DNA of 64,000 nt from Halicephalobus mephisto (GCA_009193035.1 SWDT01000152.1:1-64000); one strand, 5' to 3'. Positions 22,040 to 33,967 are shown, counted from the first letter of the stretch. Program-made: numbers and translations. Notes: a model not told the origin generated them from the sequence alone.

Positions 22040-22458
22040 CAGCATACTACATAATTGATTTCATTTGGAAGAGTATCCCTCATGAATACTCCTCTACAAA
22101 TCTAGCTAAAGAATTAAAAATTAAGAATTTTGATGTCGTAAGTTGTTAATGATTTTAATTTTTTAATCAACATTTATATCAAGAAAAATTGTGGAATAAC
22201 TGGATTCAAGTGATAAGAAAATAATTTTATTTTTGTTAAATATCTATACTAGTAGATCGTGTAAATATTGGAGTGGGGAAGTCGGTGTGCTAGAAATAGT
22301 ATTTATATAATACTATAGTCTATTCCCTACTACTTTAATTAGACTAGTATATTCATCATGGATCTGAAAAACCGGAAACTTCTGAGGTTTTCTGAAATCG
22401 CAGCAGTTTTTTGGAACAAAAATAGTACAAATTACAAGTTATTTTGTGCGGAACCTTT

Positions 22459-22863
22459 CTATCGATTATAATTATCCATATTGTTATTAATAAACAGAGC
22501 GAATTTCCAGTTTTCAATGTGATGGCAGTATTCGTCAGATCCGTGACCTATTGAAAAGTGAAAGTCGCAGTTTCCTTCGCTGGAGTATATCTTCCTGTTT
22601 TCTCGCAGTCTTTCATATTCACTGGATAATATCCTGGAAGGGGCGCAGGTCATTGGAATGGGTGTAGATACACGTTTTAATTTTTCTTTTCTTCTTGCTC
22701 TCCCTTTTCGGTCAACTTTCGATAGTCGTAATAGAGCAGCGTTCGACCGGATTGCGAATGTCAGCGAGGAGAGAGAGATACTACTGCTAGCAACGTTGCT
22801 GATGCTTTTTTGGAATCTAGTTTTACGGGAGTACCAGCACTTCCCGAATACGTTCGTGTGCAT
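22459..22863 (-). CDS. Unrecognised single-exon ORF, 134 residues
   Basis: The frame is longer and richer in G+C than other anonymous ORFs nearby. It is basic in the middle (KVDRKGRARRKEKLKRV) and has three cysteines in the C-terminal third, in CDFHFSIGHGSDEYCHHIEN. It starts only about 100 bp from the divergent MAM gene, so the two could share a promoter. No signal peptide or known domain is seen. It may be a lineage-specific gene or chance. Confidence 0.35.
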   Translation of the reverse strand: MHTNVFGKCWYSRKTRFQKSISNVASSSISLSSLTFAIRSNAALLRLSKVDRKGRARRKEKLKRVSTPIPMTCAPSRILSSEYERLRENRKIYSSEGNCDFHFSIGHGSDEYCHHIENWKFALFINNNMDNYNR

Positions 22864-22967
22864 CTTCTGACGCCCTTAGGAAATCCAAAGTTGTTGATCG
22901 TCTCGGGAGCGACGAATAAGCCTTCACGGCAAAAAGAAATGAGCAGTTGTCTGAACCCCGCTCGACA

Positions 22968-25781
22968 ATGTTGTTCCGGTGGATATTTGCAATTATAACA
23001 TTTTTTCTTATAATAGTCATAGGTATGGTTTTCCTTTTTGCAGGCCCATAGTTAATAAATTCCAGGTGAATCCTGTATGCCTGGGTATGAAGCTGAACGG
23101 GAAAAATTACGACAGTACCTCGGTATCGAATGGGTGCCTGGAGGGCTCCAGAAAATGGATGGTGAGTATTTCGAGGAATATTGTATTTTATAAAGCGAGA
23201 TATTATCTTTGCAGGACAGAAAGTAAAACCAGTTCGTCATCCAGAAGAACTCAATTGCGATTTCCAACATCCTGAAAATTGTCGTTGGACGAATAGCAAG
23301 ACTTTAGACACATTGAATTTCCACTTGTTTGAAAAACAAGACCATACTGTGTTCCCCATGCTCCAAGTGAGGCCTGGTCCTTCGAAAATAGAACCCGGAG
23401 ATAAATTAATCTTTGTTGGAGATCGGAAAAAAACTGAACAAACTGCTCTCTTAACAAGTTGGCCAATTCGATGTCAAAACACGACTGGGAAACTCACATT
23501 AGAGTGAGTTTTTACCTATTAATTACGCAAACCCTCACTCAAGACCTAATTAAAGCCTAAATTGAATGATTTCAGTTACTGGGTTTACAACGGTGCAAGT
23601 GTTGAGGTGTTAATATTGAAGGAAAACATGGACACTGGTGAACTTAAGCAAGATGGAGAGAAGATTTACATTGATTGTGGTACTGTGACCATGAACACTG
23701 AGTGTAGTGCAGAGATCCCTCCTAGAGACACCCCTTTTAGGATAGCTATAAGAGCTTACGACATTGTTCATCGTGAAGGAAGTTTTGTTATGGTGGACAA
23801 TCTTTATTACGATGCAACTTTCTGCAAAGTCTCAAGTAAGATTAGTATGATTAATTAATGACTTTACTGTGTCTTCAGTTGAATTTGGACCTAACTTCAA
23901 AACTGGGCCTCTGATAACATCAGCTGAAGGAATGCCAATTGAATATTCATCTCAATTGAGTTGCTCTGAATTCGATGCCAGTTGTCGATGGAGAAACGGT
24001 GGACATGGAACACGGGTATTTATAGCTCTCTCTTACTGTTTACCGTTGTCGTTCTAGATCTGGAAGAAAGCATTGACTACTCCTTCTGAGCAACTGATGT
24101 TTAACGAGACAGGCACTTACACCACCCCAAATGCTCCGTTCGCCTTCATGTACATAGAGGAAGGCTCTAAAAAGGATGACTTTATGGTACTGATCTCTGA
24201 TCCAATTGATTGTCAGTCCTCTTCGGGATCAACTCTGTCTTTCCGTCTCTGGGCAACTAAAGGAGTTCAAATGTCTGTTTGTACTGTCGATTACGACATG
24301 AAGCCACTCGAATGCCAAAAAGTAGCTATGGGACGATCCCCGGCCCCTTCAGTTCATCATTTTGATCAAGTTTCCAAGTTTATGGTAAAGTTCTACACCA
24401 CAAACTTTTAAGTTATCACTCAATTTCAGTATGCTTTTATGGTTGATTCTGCTAATCCCGATTTTGATAACTTTGTCGTCATTGACGATATCTTGTATGA
24501 AGCGACTATGTGCAACGAAGCTATCAATGCATTAGACTTTGGGAAGAATTTCTATAGCACTCGTATGCTCAGTGTTCTACTTAACCGCCCAGTGCAATCA
24601 ACTGATGACCTGAAGTGTGACTTCTCCAAAAGAGGATTAGATTGTTCTTGGGCCAATCTAAGAGACGGAGATGCCCAATGGGAAATTGGATTAGGAGCCA
24701 TTGATAAGACAAAGTTCACATCACTAACGAGGAGACTGAACATACCAGGTATAACTACTTTTTACAATACGAGTTTAAACAGCAATTTAGATAGTGAATT
24801 CGCAGTTTCAATTTTGAATAATCGAAACCAAAGTGCTGTGCTTGTTTCTGAACCTATCAAGTGCATGAGTGACCGGGCAAGTCTATCTTTCCGTTACTGG
24901 CATACAGGGGCTGCTGTACTGTCTATTTGCGTAGTCAGAAGCATTTCATTCGAGTCTATTGATTGTCAAAGTATTGGAACTGCATCTTCCGAGCATGTTT
25001 ATGTTGATATTCCGAGATTCGATGAACCGATCCGAATTGCATTACACGCAGACTCCTCACTTGGCGAAGGAATTATTGCCATCGATGATATCAAGTTAGA
25101 GGTTGGTGTTATTGTGCTTATATCTTAAATGCACTTGACCTTCTAAGAAACCACTCACGTTCTTAATGGATCTGCTATTTCAGGGAAAACTCTGCTCTTC
25201 ACTTGCTTTCAGCGCAAACTCCAGATCTCTAAATTCCAAATCAAAACGACCAGGCTCTAGAAAAGTACAAGGAATTCCAGATGCAAATGTCTGTAGATTA
25301 CTGTCATGTAACTTCGCAAAAGGACATTTATGCATCTATGACTCCAAAAGGGTTGCTAACAGTCTTAGCTTGTTCTCCGTGAGAGATGAAGCAGCAACTA
25401 CTATGTTATTTGAAAGAAGCAAAGTAGCTATGCTTGAATCCCCGCCATTCCATCTAAATTCTCCAGCAAGGTTGCATTTCGATTATTCGATCGAGGTCTG
25501 TATCGTTGTACTTTTTGGGTTTGTAAATCAACGGATTTCAGAAGGGATTCGCGGAACTATTTATCTGTGAGGATAGTGTGCATAGAGAACTAGACAGTTG
25601 CTACAAAGTTACTGTTGCTGAAAAGACGATATTCGGAGATATCGTGCACGACTACATTGAGGTCCTTCCTAGTGACACGAAGATATACATCATCGCGAAA
25701 TTACATCCAAAATCTAGAAAATCCAGTATCCGAATTTACAACATTCTGCTCACTGACATTGATGACCATCCCATTTGTTAA
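22968..25781 (+). CDS. Secreted protein with four MAM domains
   Basis: Nine exons close in frame to 795 residues: 22968-23022, 23066-23161, 23215-23503, 23576-23835, 23879-24015, 24058-24384, 24430-25101, 25184-25495 and 25542-25781. A signal peptide (MLFRWIFAIITFFLIIVIG) is split by the first intron. Four MAM-type modules follow, starting near residues 62, 261, 455 and 655. Each opens with a paired-cysteine motif (LNCDFQHPENCRW, LSCSEFDASCRW, LKCDFSKRGLDCSW, LLSCNFAKGHLC), and the first three also show a later S-(D/E)-PI-C or W-PI-C strand and a closing VDN/IDD acidic loop; the fourth is more divergent. MAM domains mediate adhesion and oligomerisation outside the cell. No transmembrane helix follows, so it is probably secreted to the matrix or cuticle. 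I cannot name a specific orthologue. Confidence 0.88.
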
Positions 25782-26300
25782 CTCAATATTTAATGTATCG
25801 GCATTTTATGATTGCTCATTATTTCATAACCATAGGATGTGATAAAAAGAAAAGTTGTTTGTTGTTTTTATTTTTCCATTAAAAACACAATTGACTTGAT
25901 AAAAATTCATACCTGTACATTTTAGGAAAACAATATCTAGAAATAAAAAACGATTCAAGAATGCTCACAGAAATGCTACACAATAGAGCCGTTGATGTTC
26001 ATCGACTTATTAGGAATTAGAGACATGACAAAAAGAATATGAACTGAGGAAAAAAGTCACATTAAAGCGAAAAACTCGGACTCAATCCTTGAAGTGATGA
26101 ATCGAGTTATATCTAGAAATATCTGTAATTGGCTGGTCTATTGAGGTGAAGTAGGAACATTAGCGAATATGGACAGAAATTATGTAGTGTTATAATATGC
26201 CGTGAAAAAGAACTACATCTCCATCTTCTTTTTTGTTAACATGGTAATACTGCGCTTCTCTATTTAGAGAACTTGACGAAATTGCCAAGTTCTCACCTGT

Positions 26301-26436
26301 CCTTGAAATTTTGTTTCAGGAGGGTCTCACCCCTCCTTGAAATTTTGTTTCAGGAGGGTCTCATCCCCCCTTGAAATTTTGTTTCAGGAGGGTCCCACCC
26401 CTCCTTGAAATTTTATTTCAAGAGGGTTCCCTCCTG
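26301..26436 (+). repeat. 34-bp minisatellite, four units
   Basis: The unit CCTTGAAATTTTGTTTCAGG followed by AGGGTCTCACCCCT repeats at 26301, 26335, 26369 and 26403; the last unit is more diverged. Each unit contains the near-palindrome TTGAAATTTTGTTTCA. Confidence 0.95.
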
Positions 26437-26463
26437 AATTTATTGACCCTAAGGGCCATCTAT

Positions 26464-26489
26464 ATTCGGCACGATGTGAAGTGCCGAAT
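26464..26489. repeat. Perfect 9-bp stem hairpin
   Basis: ATTCGGCAC at 26464-26472 pairs with GTGCCGAAT at 26481-26489 around an 8-base loop. It lies 28 bp after the minisatellite and could act as a terminator-like or cruciform element, but nothing shows a role. Confidence 0.7.
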
Positions 26490-26638
26490 ACACTAAAAAA
26501 ATTTTATTTGTGTTATTAATAAAAAAACAGAATACTTACGACAGCAGATATTTAAATTGCAGTTAGTGCCTAACACTGATGGACTCCAATGAAATTAAAA
26601 GAACTTAAAGTCCACCAGCTGCACGATTACCCAAATAC

Positions 26639-26979
26639 CGCACTTATTCGCCACATAATATAGAATATAGCAAAAATACATCTGGGGCTTTAACTCTTAT
26701 ATTAGAAAAGCTAATTTTTGGGGGGTAATAGAAGCACCTTAAGACCCATCTTAGGATACCAGAGTCATCCTACAAGAACCCGGGGTACGGTAGTTGCATG
26801 AGGAACTTCCTCAAAATCGCTACAACTACCGTACCCCGAATTCTTGTAGAATAACTCTACCATCTTAAGAGGGATCTTAAGGTACTTCCATTACCAAAAA
26901 AAATCAGCTTTTCTAATATAAGAGTTAAAGCTCCAGACGTATTCTTGCTACACTCTATATTATGTGGCGAATAAGTGCG
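26639..26979. mobile_element. Foldback MITE with two arms of about 170 bp
   Basis: The left arm starts CGCACTTATTCGCCACATAA and the right arm ends TTATGTGGCGAATAAGTGCG. The arms pair along nearly their whole length with scattered mismatches, and the centre carries the inverted block GGGTACGGTAGTTG / CAACTACCGTACCCC. There is no coding capacity. A half copy lies at 2145-2335. I see no certain target duplication. Confidence 0.8.
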
Positions 26980-27391
26980 ATAATCAGGTAAGTAGACGTT
27001 ATATTCGACATTTACAAAATTTCCAAGGAAAGCTGTGCAATATTACAACATTATAGTAAATAAGTTGATAGGTCTGTAGTTTATTATGCACAATTTGTAT
27101 AAGAGTAGTTTGTATTTTGTTAGTATTTCATTATCGCTTATTAGGTGATTATTAATAAAATAATACTTCCAGATTTTAATTTCCCAATGTTAAATATATC
27201 CATTTTTATGAAGTACTGGTAAATAAATCTTGAAAGTAGTGACCGCTAGCCAATAAAGTAAAAGTTCTAAGCAATTTACATTACTTTAACTAGGTTTAAC
27301 TAGTGAATACATTAATAGGAAAAACTTCACAATTAAGGGAAAATCGATCATCACTGTTAATGATAAAATGAACAAATTCGCTTATCACTCT

Positions 27392-29032
27392 CTATTTAAA
27401 AGCCATTCCACTTTCCTCTTCCGTACTAATGACAGGAGTGTAGATATGTTGAAACAGCGATGAATAAAGTTCCCCATCTTTCGAAATTTTACAATAAGGG
27501 TTTATTTTATGATAACCCGTAAGCAACGTATCAAAAAAATCACCCTTTTCTTTGGACATACTGTTGTTTTCCCGTTGTGATAAATAAAGGAGAGCTCGGT
27601 TCACTCACACCATAGGTATTTGTTGCTTGAACATAAGCAATATAATGAGATTCTGGCTTCAGATTGATCAATTGAATGCAAAAGTAATTACTTTGCACCT
27701 AAAATTCAGTAATATCCGTATAATCAAAGTACTTTTTTTCCACACCTTTTTAATATTCTCAGAGGGGATGGTGCGAAAATCAACCATCTGATTTATCGTG
27801 GATTCATGATCTATCATAATAGGACTTTTGCTCTCATTTGCCAGCCTTAATTCAAGGTTAAAAACAAAAAACAAAATACTTCTTACGAAACATTTCCATG
27901 AAGGACAGTCGAAGAAACATCTTTGATATGTACGGAATAATTCACCTGTTCATTCGATTTGTCTACATTCCAACACAATTCTAACCCTGATGAATCACTT
28001 ACAATGTGTAAGTTTGTTGGACTTTCTGGATATAATGCTAAAGTTTTCCCTATGTTAGTGATAAAAATCAAATGACTTGCATGACTTTTCGTTAAAGCAT
28101 TGGAGTATTTCCGGAAAGTAGTACAAACAGAGCTTGTGTGACCGTTTCAGCATCTAAAACAAGGATCATGACGTAATTGTCAACTATTACTTACACGGAA
28201 ATTGTTGGAACAGAAATCAAAGCAGAAAGACGGAACTTTCAACGATCGACAACAGTTGATGTAATTCTTTTGTCCTCCATTAGTTGCACAATAAAGAAAG
28301 TTTTTGTAATCACTAGTCTTGCAGCTAGAAACATCGTTTAAATAACATGCATATACAGACCAATTACCTTGTTGGATCGAAGAAATCTAGGTACAAATCT
28401 CTGGGTTTACATATCCCTCGACATAAAGGTGAAATTCCACGTTCAAGACAACATTGTGTGTGATCAAACGTGATATTTTCGTGAAATCCTGGCTTTAACC
28501 CGCCTTCTACAAAAAATTAGGTGATTTATCAAACAGTTCAGGTTTACCTAAAACATGGAGTTGAAAGTCGAGTTGTTGAGGAAACCCTTGTAATTGGCAA
28601 CGATATCTCCCGGAATCTTCAATTGTTATGTTCTTTATTAATAAGGAATAATCTTCCGTCACACAAGTATCTGAAAAAATAACGAGTCGTTAATTCACTT
28701 TTACACATACTTCGACTCTGATATTCCGGTGACGCTGTCCGTTGCAACACGATATTCCCAGGTTCAAAACCAGAAGAAGGAATGAAATCTGTCCCATTAA
28801 AAATCAGGATATCGTCTTTATACCATGCAATCTGAAACGTCTACTGTTTTAAACTTGGAAAAAACAGCTTTACGGTAGGAGCATCCCAACTGCATCGATA
28901 AATACTGCATTGAAATCTGGCTGTAAATCCAGCTATCATCGACAAGTCATCGTTATTTGTCGTCGTCAATTGGATTGCATTATCAGCTAAGGAATAAATT
29001 GGAAAAACAGCTAATAAAAATAGCCTTAGCAT
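27392..29032 (-). CDS. igdb: Secreted Ig-like + DB module + FN3 protein (igdb-like)
   Basis: Ten exons close in frame to 392 residues: 28874-29032, 28711-28831, 28548-28670, 28368-28506, 28195-28324, 28081-28153, 27887-28049, 27746-27845, 27562-27698 and 27392-27425. A signal peptide (MLRLFLLAVFPIYSLA) precedes an Ig-like domain (AWYKDD; EDSGRYRCQ). The DB module comes next (HTQCCLERGISPLC, INCCRSLKVPSFCFDFC, CLYYFPEILQCFNE), then an FN3 domain (LYPESPTNLHIVS; NLKPESHYIAYVQATNTYG). C. elegans igdb genes share this architecture. The sixth intron (28050-28080) works only as a 31-nt GC-AG intron if the last DB cysteines are to be kept. It is probably an extracellular matrix or signalling protein; function is unknown. 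Confidence 0.85.
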
Positions 29033-29349
29033 TTTACTTCCCTTTCACAACTAGCAAAGAACTGTGAAATTGGTGAAAAAGAATGGTCTCCCTTTGTGGC
29101 AACGCTTCCAATTCACGAGAAGGTCGTTTGAGAAAGCCAGTTCATGATCGATAGTCCATCTATTCAATCGTCCGGTTTTTAATTTTCGCGTCCAATCGTG
29201 TTCAAAATTTCTTCAATGTTCTTTCGAAAAGGAATTAAAAGTGGTCTGTAATCTTGTTGAATCACAGATTTATTAGAGAAATTGGCACAAAAATAAATTC
29301 TATCAAGAATTATTCATTCAAAACCCGAAAACAAAAAATTAAATGCAGA

Positions 29350-31384
29350 TTACTTTGCTTCTTTGATAACAAATAACGTTGACGGATCAGGCAACTTGCT
29401 CTTCAGCTGCTGCAGGCATGTACCTAATGATACATCATCAAGTTTTAATGCTGTGGAGGCTCCAAATCTCTCATCTGTAAAGTGTAACTCAGCCGTCTCT
29501 GGTTCCATCCCACAAGTTGCCGGGATTTCCACGCCGTCACTGTAGCTAAGATGTTCTATTTTCTCCTTAAGTCCTGGCCAAATTACATCCATGATCATGT
29601 CTGTAAATGCTACACTTATCTCCATAAACCATTAACACAAACCTTTGACAAGATTCTGCACGAAAAAATTCCATGCTGATGGGAAAGCCCCTTTTTCCAT
29701 CTTTATTTGGGTATCTAATAAATCTACTTCAGTTTTGAAAATACCCTCCTCAATTTTCGGTCTAAGTTGAATATTTAATGTCAGATAAAACGAAACAAAA
29801 ACTGAGGTCACATTGCGTACTGGGTTCACAACTTTCAGGAATATCCTATCACTCCTATAAATGATCATTTTTTGAGTTCATTATTAAATAAGCTCATACT
29901 TTTCGAGAACAATACTTTCATTGACAGCAGCAATATGAGGAGATCCATTCGCACTGACTCGTAACTCAAAATGACAATCAGTGCATAATGTGGAGAGAAA
30001 GTCTCGGGTTGCTGACGGCAGTTTCGGACTATCAACAGGAATGTCTTCTGTCATCCATTCAAAATCCCATCGAAATTGCTTAAAGAGCTCATTCAAGAGC
30101 TTATCTTCAACCCATACGGTGACTCTATCAGGACCAAATTCGAGATTTGCACCACTTAGCACAAGCGGCTGATCTCTTAGAGTCAACTCAGTAAAGCTTT
30201 CAGTAGTCGGTTCAATCCAATGGCTTGTTCCATCATCAATGATCAATTCTGTACTTCTAAGAGGAGGTGCTGGACTGGAGTTGGTTGTCGTCGGTTCTAT
30301 GAACGTAATCGTTTCTTCAGTAGTCGATCCAAGTAACTCCTCATTATTCTGCCAATCAATGACGATTCTGACGGAAAGCGTAGCGTCCTTTGCTTCGGCT
30401 GATGCAAGCTGTGCGAACAACGTGGAGTTCGGCCAAACGAGGTACTCGCGGAATCTGTCGGGAACTAGCTGAGCTAGTCCAATTTCCCTACAAGAGGGTC
30501 AGCGTACTGTTGAGGAATCTGATAAGTTCTGAACATTCGGCAGAACTCGAACTTGACCCTTCCCACACCGCTTGAGTAATGGTAATGAAAACCCACAAGG
30601 CGAATCGGTTCTCGAAAACCGAGAGTGAATCTGCTATCGACGAACAGAGTGACTCCTCGACCATGGATCGTGGAAGGAGGCTATGGAGCGGTTTCAAGAA
30701 CAAGTTCATAAGAAACGCCCGGTCAAGTGAAACATCAAGTGCAACCGTTTCCAGCACACACTCATGCAACTTGACATCAAAATCTCGGACATCCAATTTC
30801 AAACTTGCGTGTGGAATCTGTAAATAGGGCCAAGTTGTTTTTTCGGGGTGGGGTTTTTAAAAGTAAACATAACCAATAAGAATTGATTAACCTGAAGCAG
30901 TTTTTGGTATTTTGAATGGCAGATTCATAAAGCTCAGCATCGTTATAGCAAAACAAACGTTTGATAACCACAAAAAACAAATTATATAACAAACCTCAGC
31001 ATAGAGATGGGCAGTATCTTCCCCTAGGAAAAACGGTAGGGGCATAATATTAATTTGGGAGGTTGATTTCAACACAACATCATACAGAGCCAGTTCAACC
31101 ATATCATTCTCAAATTGAATAGTAAAATTCGACAAGGATAATTTTGTCTGTGATGTGACATGGGCAACTTTCTCAAACCAAGGATTGACACTACTTTGTA
31201 AATTTAACTTCAAAACTCTAGGCTGTCTAAGTGCATAATGGATACAGTGTGTTGCTAGTTTCCCAGCAGCTTTGGATCCCAAGTTCAGACCAAGATCAGC
31301 AGAAGACAACGTATTCGGAATCAGCAAATAAAACACCAAAATCACAAGAGATTTGGCCAACATAGTGGAAATAGCAGTGTACAA
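29350..31384 (-). CDS. BPI/LBP/CETP-family lipid-binding protein
   Basis: Five exons close in frame to 566 residues: 30995-31384, 30558-30817, 29900-30487, 29643-29854 and 29350-29600. The N-terminus has a signal peptide (SLVILVFYLLIPNTLSSA), followed by LGLNLGSKAAGKL, the amphipathic first helix expected in the BPI fold. Later parts show alternating beta strands, an acidic Ser/Thr-Pro linker near residues 250-320, and a second half (DRIFLKVVNPVRNV ... LVIKEAK-like end). BPI-fold proteins bind lipids or bacterial lipopolysaccharide outside cells. Identity is by fold-type pattern, so confidence is moderate. An unusual 71-nt intron (30488-30557-ish) with the weak donor GTCAAG is needed between exons 2 and 3. 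Confidence 0.65.
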
Positions 31385-31966
31385 TAATATTATTTAATAA
31401 AGTTATAGCCTCTGGACTGATGCATTTCACTCACAAAATGATCCAAATACCAGTCTGATAGATTCTGTCCGTAATGACGAAAGTTGCGCACTTCTACTTC
31501 ACTGCAACCAGAGAAAATCGAAACAAGGTTCAAAAACGGTGAATGAGCTGGTTAACGAGCGATTCCCATGTCGACTTTTCTCAAGAAACCAGAAACACGT
31601 TGAAGGGGACGTCGGATGCACACATCGAATTCGCTCACAGCATTGCACACCGGTATCCCTGTATTCGATTTGAAGATGGCTCCGATTTCGCTTGACTCAC
31701 ACGCGTGCACCCCGTCAATCTTCAAGGTCGATATTTCCAAGGTGTTCCGATCATCTCCATTTTATAACAAGTGATCCGAGACAGGAGATAACGAGCTAAG
31801 CCAAATGTTTACACCAAATGCATCAAAGTTTTATTGACAACTAAATGCAACCTATTATTCAGTAACTTTTCTAAAAATTACAGAACTATAGCAACCAGTT
31901 TGTGCCGCTCTTTCTGAAGCAGAAGAAATAAAAAACACCTTCATGTGCTCTTGAGAGTACAGAGGT
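31385..31966. other. Gap upstream of the BPI-like gene
   Basis: It holds the BPI-like gene's 5' flank. A TATA-like TTATAAAATGG on the minus strand lies at 31758-31768. A minus frame without ATG (31552-31740) reads GIPVCNAVSEFDVCIRRPLQ and is GC-rich for this region; it may be an untranslated first exon or a missed exon. The rest is the 3' flank of the lyase-like gene. Confidence 0.35.
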
Positions 31967-33967
31967 TCACTCTTCTTTCGGTGGCAAGAGATGTTCTTTG
32001 TTCGAAACCGAGAAGGAAGTGAGTCCTAAAATGTTAAAGTAGAAATAGAAACACCTAAAAACATACTAGAACCGAATACGATTTGACTCAATTTCCGACC
32101 CTCTATGGATAATGTTCTCATATTTCTATTTGTGGCAGAAGGTGTGGCATAATATGCTTCCAAGTACAACTTAGGCAGTGCATCTTTCATACTGTAACCA
32201 GCGTCAAAGGATGACGACAGTCCATAAAGGGAAATTGTTCGTTCATAAACTTTGTTCGACTCTTCCATCATTGCAGTAATTTTTTTGACACATTTTTTGA
32301 TGTCTGAGACGAATTCATCAATAACGTTTTCCTTTGTCTGATTCATGCAGACACAAACTCGCAATCTGAAATCGAATGATTGTTATCAAATTTATAAATC
32401 GAAACTGACGAGTCGGGATTCTGCTGCAAAATCAAGTTCCAACCAAGTTCATTCAATTCGTCCCCTAGCAAATGAACTGGGATTTTTGAATTTGGTGTAG
32501 TAATAAAAGTTATCACTGAGAGAGTTGGGTCACCTAGCACTTGTATTACGCCATCAAATTCCTTTTTTAATTTACCCAGCAAGTTTTGCGAAGAGTCCAG
32601 AATTTGTTGCGTTTTCTCAACATAACCTAGAAAAAAATTAGGACATAAACGAAAGTAAACAATCACCATGTCTTCCATGATATAACATGGTTGCCCAAGT
32701 TAAAGCAATTTGGCTTCCGGAACGATTATCTGAAATCGTAGGCGATGTATAAACCCCTCCAGGCCATTCTGTATCCGTAAATGCTTGTAATTCCAGATAT
32801 TCAGAATCTCGCCATAAGACTATGGAAGATTGAACAGGACAGAATCCATACTATAACGTGGCTCTGATGTATCTTCTCAACCTCCGAAAACTTACTTTAT
32901 CCAAATCGACACTGACTGACGTAATCCCAGAAACACGAAAGTCAAATGGTGGAGCTACAAAGTCACACTGCTCCATGAACGGCAGTAGAAACGAAACTTC
33001 GACATGAAGAGGAACTGAATACCTTAGGGCTAACTGAGAAATATCTTCTATCTGATCAACTGTCCCGAACGTAGGAGATGGAGCACTCGCCACTATGAGA
33101 CATGTTTCTCTTGAAATCGCTCTCTTGATGGCTGCAATATCAGCATCATATGTTTCTTTTCTAACATGCAACTTCACAATCCGAATCCCAAGGATTTTGG
33201 CCGCTTCCCAGAAAGCAATGGAAGCTCCCTCCGAGACGATAATCTCTGGTTTCCTGATCCCGTTCTTATAAGCTCGGTTCCGATAGGCCTCCACAACTAG
33301 CAAAATAGATTCAGCACTACTTGTCGTAAATGAGCCACACGACTTTGGTCCCCCATGAAAAAGACTTGCTAGCATTCGAACGATTTCTGCTTCCATTTTT
33401 CTTATGCCTGGAAACACATCTGGGAATGCCGCATTAGTGAAACAAAACAATTTAAATATCTGAAAATAACTAGTTACTTAGTCTTTAACACCAAAACCTC
33501 ACTCCAACGAGTAACTTCATATGAGTGTCGTCGGAATCCTCAAAAGTTGATCCATTCATCCTTCCTTTTTCAAACAACAAATCACTCATCGCTCGGTAGT
33601 CAGAAGCCTCCCCAAGAATATCAGTAGTCAGTAATCCTCTATCTGGTAAAAATTTGTAAAACTCTTTGAGAGTATCGAATTTGAACAATTTCTCCTCCAG
33701 CTTCTTCCGCAAGTTGTCCTTCTTCTCCTCATAACTCTTCCGAACCACTGGAATGTTCAAGAGCAACGCATTCCAGGACTTCCATAAATAGAGACTCTCC
33801 TCGTACTTGAAAATTTTCCTTATCCATTGAATAAGAAATATCCAACTCAATGTATAGAGCACAATTTGCCATGGTTCAAGATGGTCGAAACTGTTGTTGA
33901 AGAAAATCCGCCATTTATCCACAGTATGTATCACTATCCTGATATAAAGCATTATGATTTCCGACAT
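31967..33967 (-). CDS. Sphingosine-1-phosphate lyase-like protein, altered active site
   Basis: Six exons close in frame to 595 residues: 33503-33967, 32896-33459, 32667-32850, 32410-32626, 32067-32365 and 31967-32025. The family layout is complete: an N-terminal membrane helix after EPWQIVLYTLSW, FPGIRKMEAEIVRML, the PLP fold, and the C-terminal YGLSSS region. The known enzyme cleaves sphingosine-1-phosphate in the ER using PLP. The Schiff-base lysine is present (VDLDKYGF), but surrounding motifs differ from the family. TSGGTES is TTSSAES, SAHAAF is GASIAF, HVD-C-GG is HVEVSFLLPF, DTHKYG is DLDKYG, and APKGSS is CPVQSS. It is therefore probably a diverged paralogue of the spl genes with reduced or different activity. 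Confidence 0.88.

Larger units (their letters stand above)
15061..22314. mobile_element. Older TIR element hosting the mini-Maverick
   Basis: The sequence AGTAGTATATAAATACTATT at 15061 is repeated in inverted orientation at the other end (AAATAGTATTTATATAATACT, ending at 22314), followed inward by similar GGTGCACTCACCCC and inverted GGGGAAGTCGGTGTGC blocks. The termini therefore resemble those of the inner Maverick (AGTAGTATATAATAGG), suggesting a related family. The repeats are short and diverged, and I see no clear target duplication, so the exact ends are approximate. Content outside the inner element (15061-16310 and 21236-22314) is decayed coding sequence. Confidence 0.5.
25782..27391. 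other. Intergenic region rich in repeats
   Basis: No gene is seen. It holds the 34-bp minisatellite, a 9-bp-stem hairpin and the foldback MITE listed separately. The rest is AT-rich single-copy-looking sequence. Confidence 0.5.

Noticed and set aside
22823..23270. Minus-strand ORFs overlapping the first exons of the MAM gene
   Set aside because: They are antisense to coding exons with a good signal peptide and phased splice sites, and show no domain themselves.
26301..26436. CRISPR array
   Set aside because: The repeats are directly adjacent with no spacers, and the genome is eukaryotic; it is a minisatellite.
29981..30827. Plus-strand ORFs across the BPI-like gene
   Set aside because: Shadows of the long minus-strand exons; no splice context or domain of their own.
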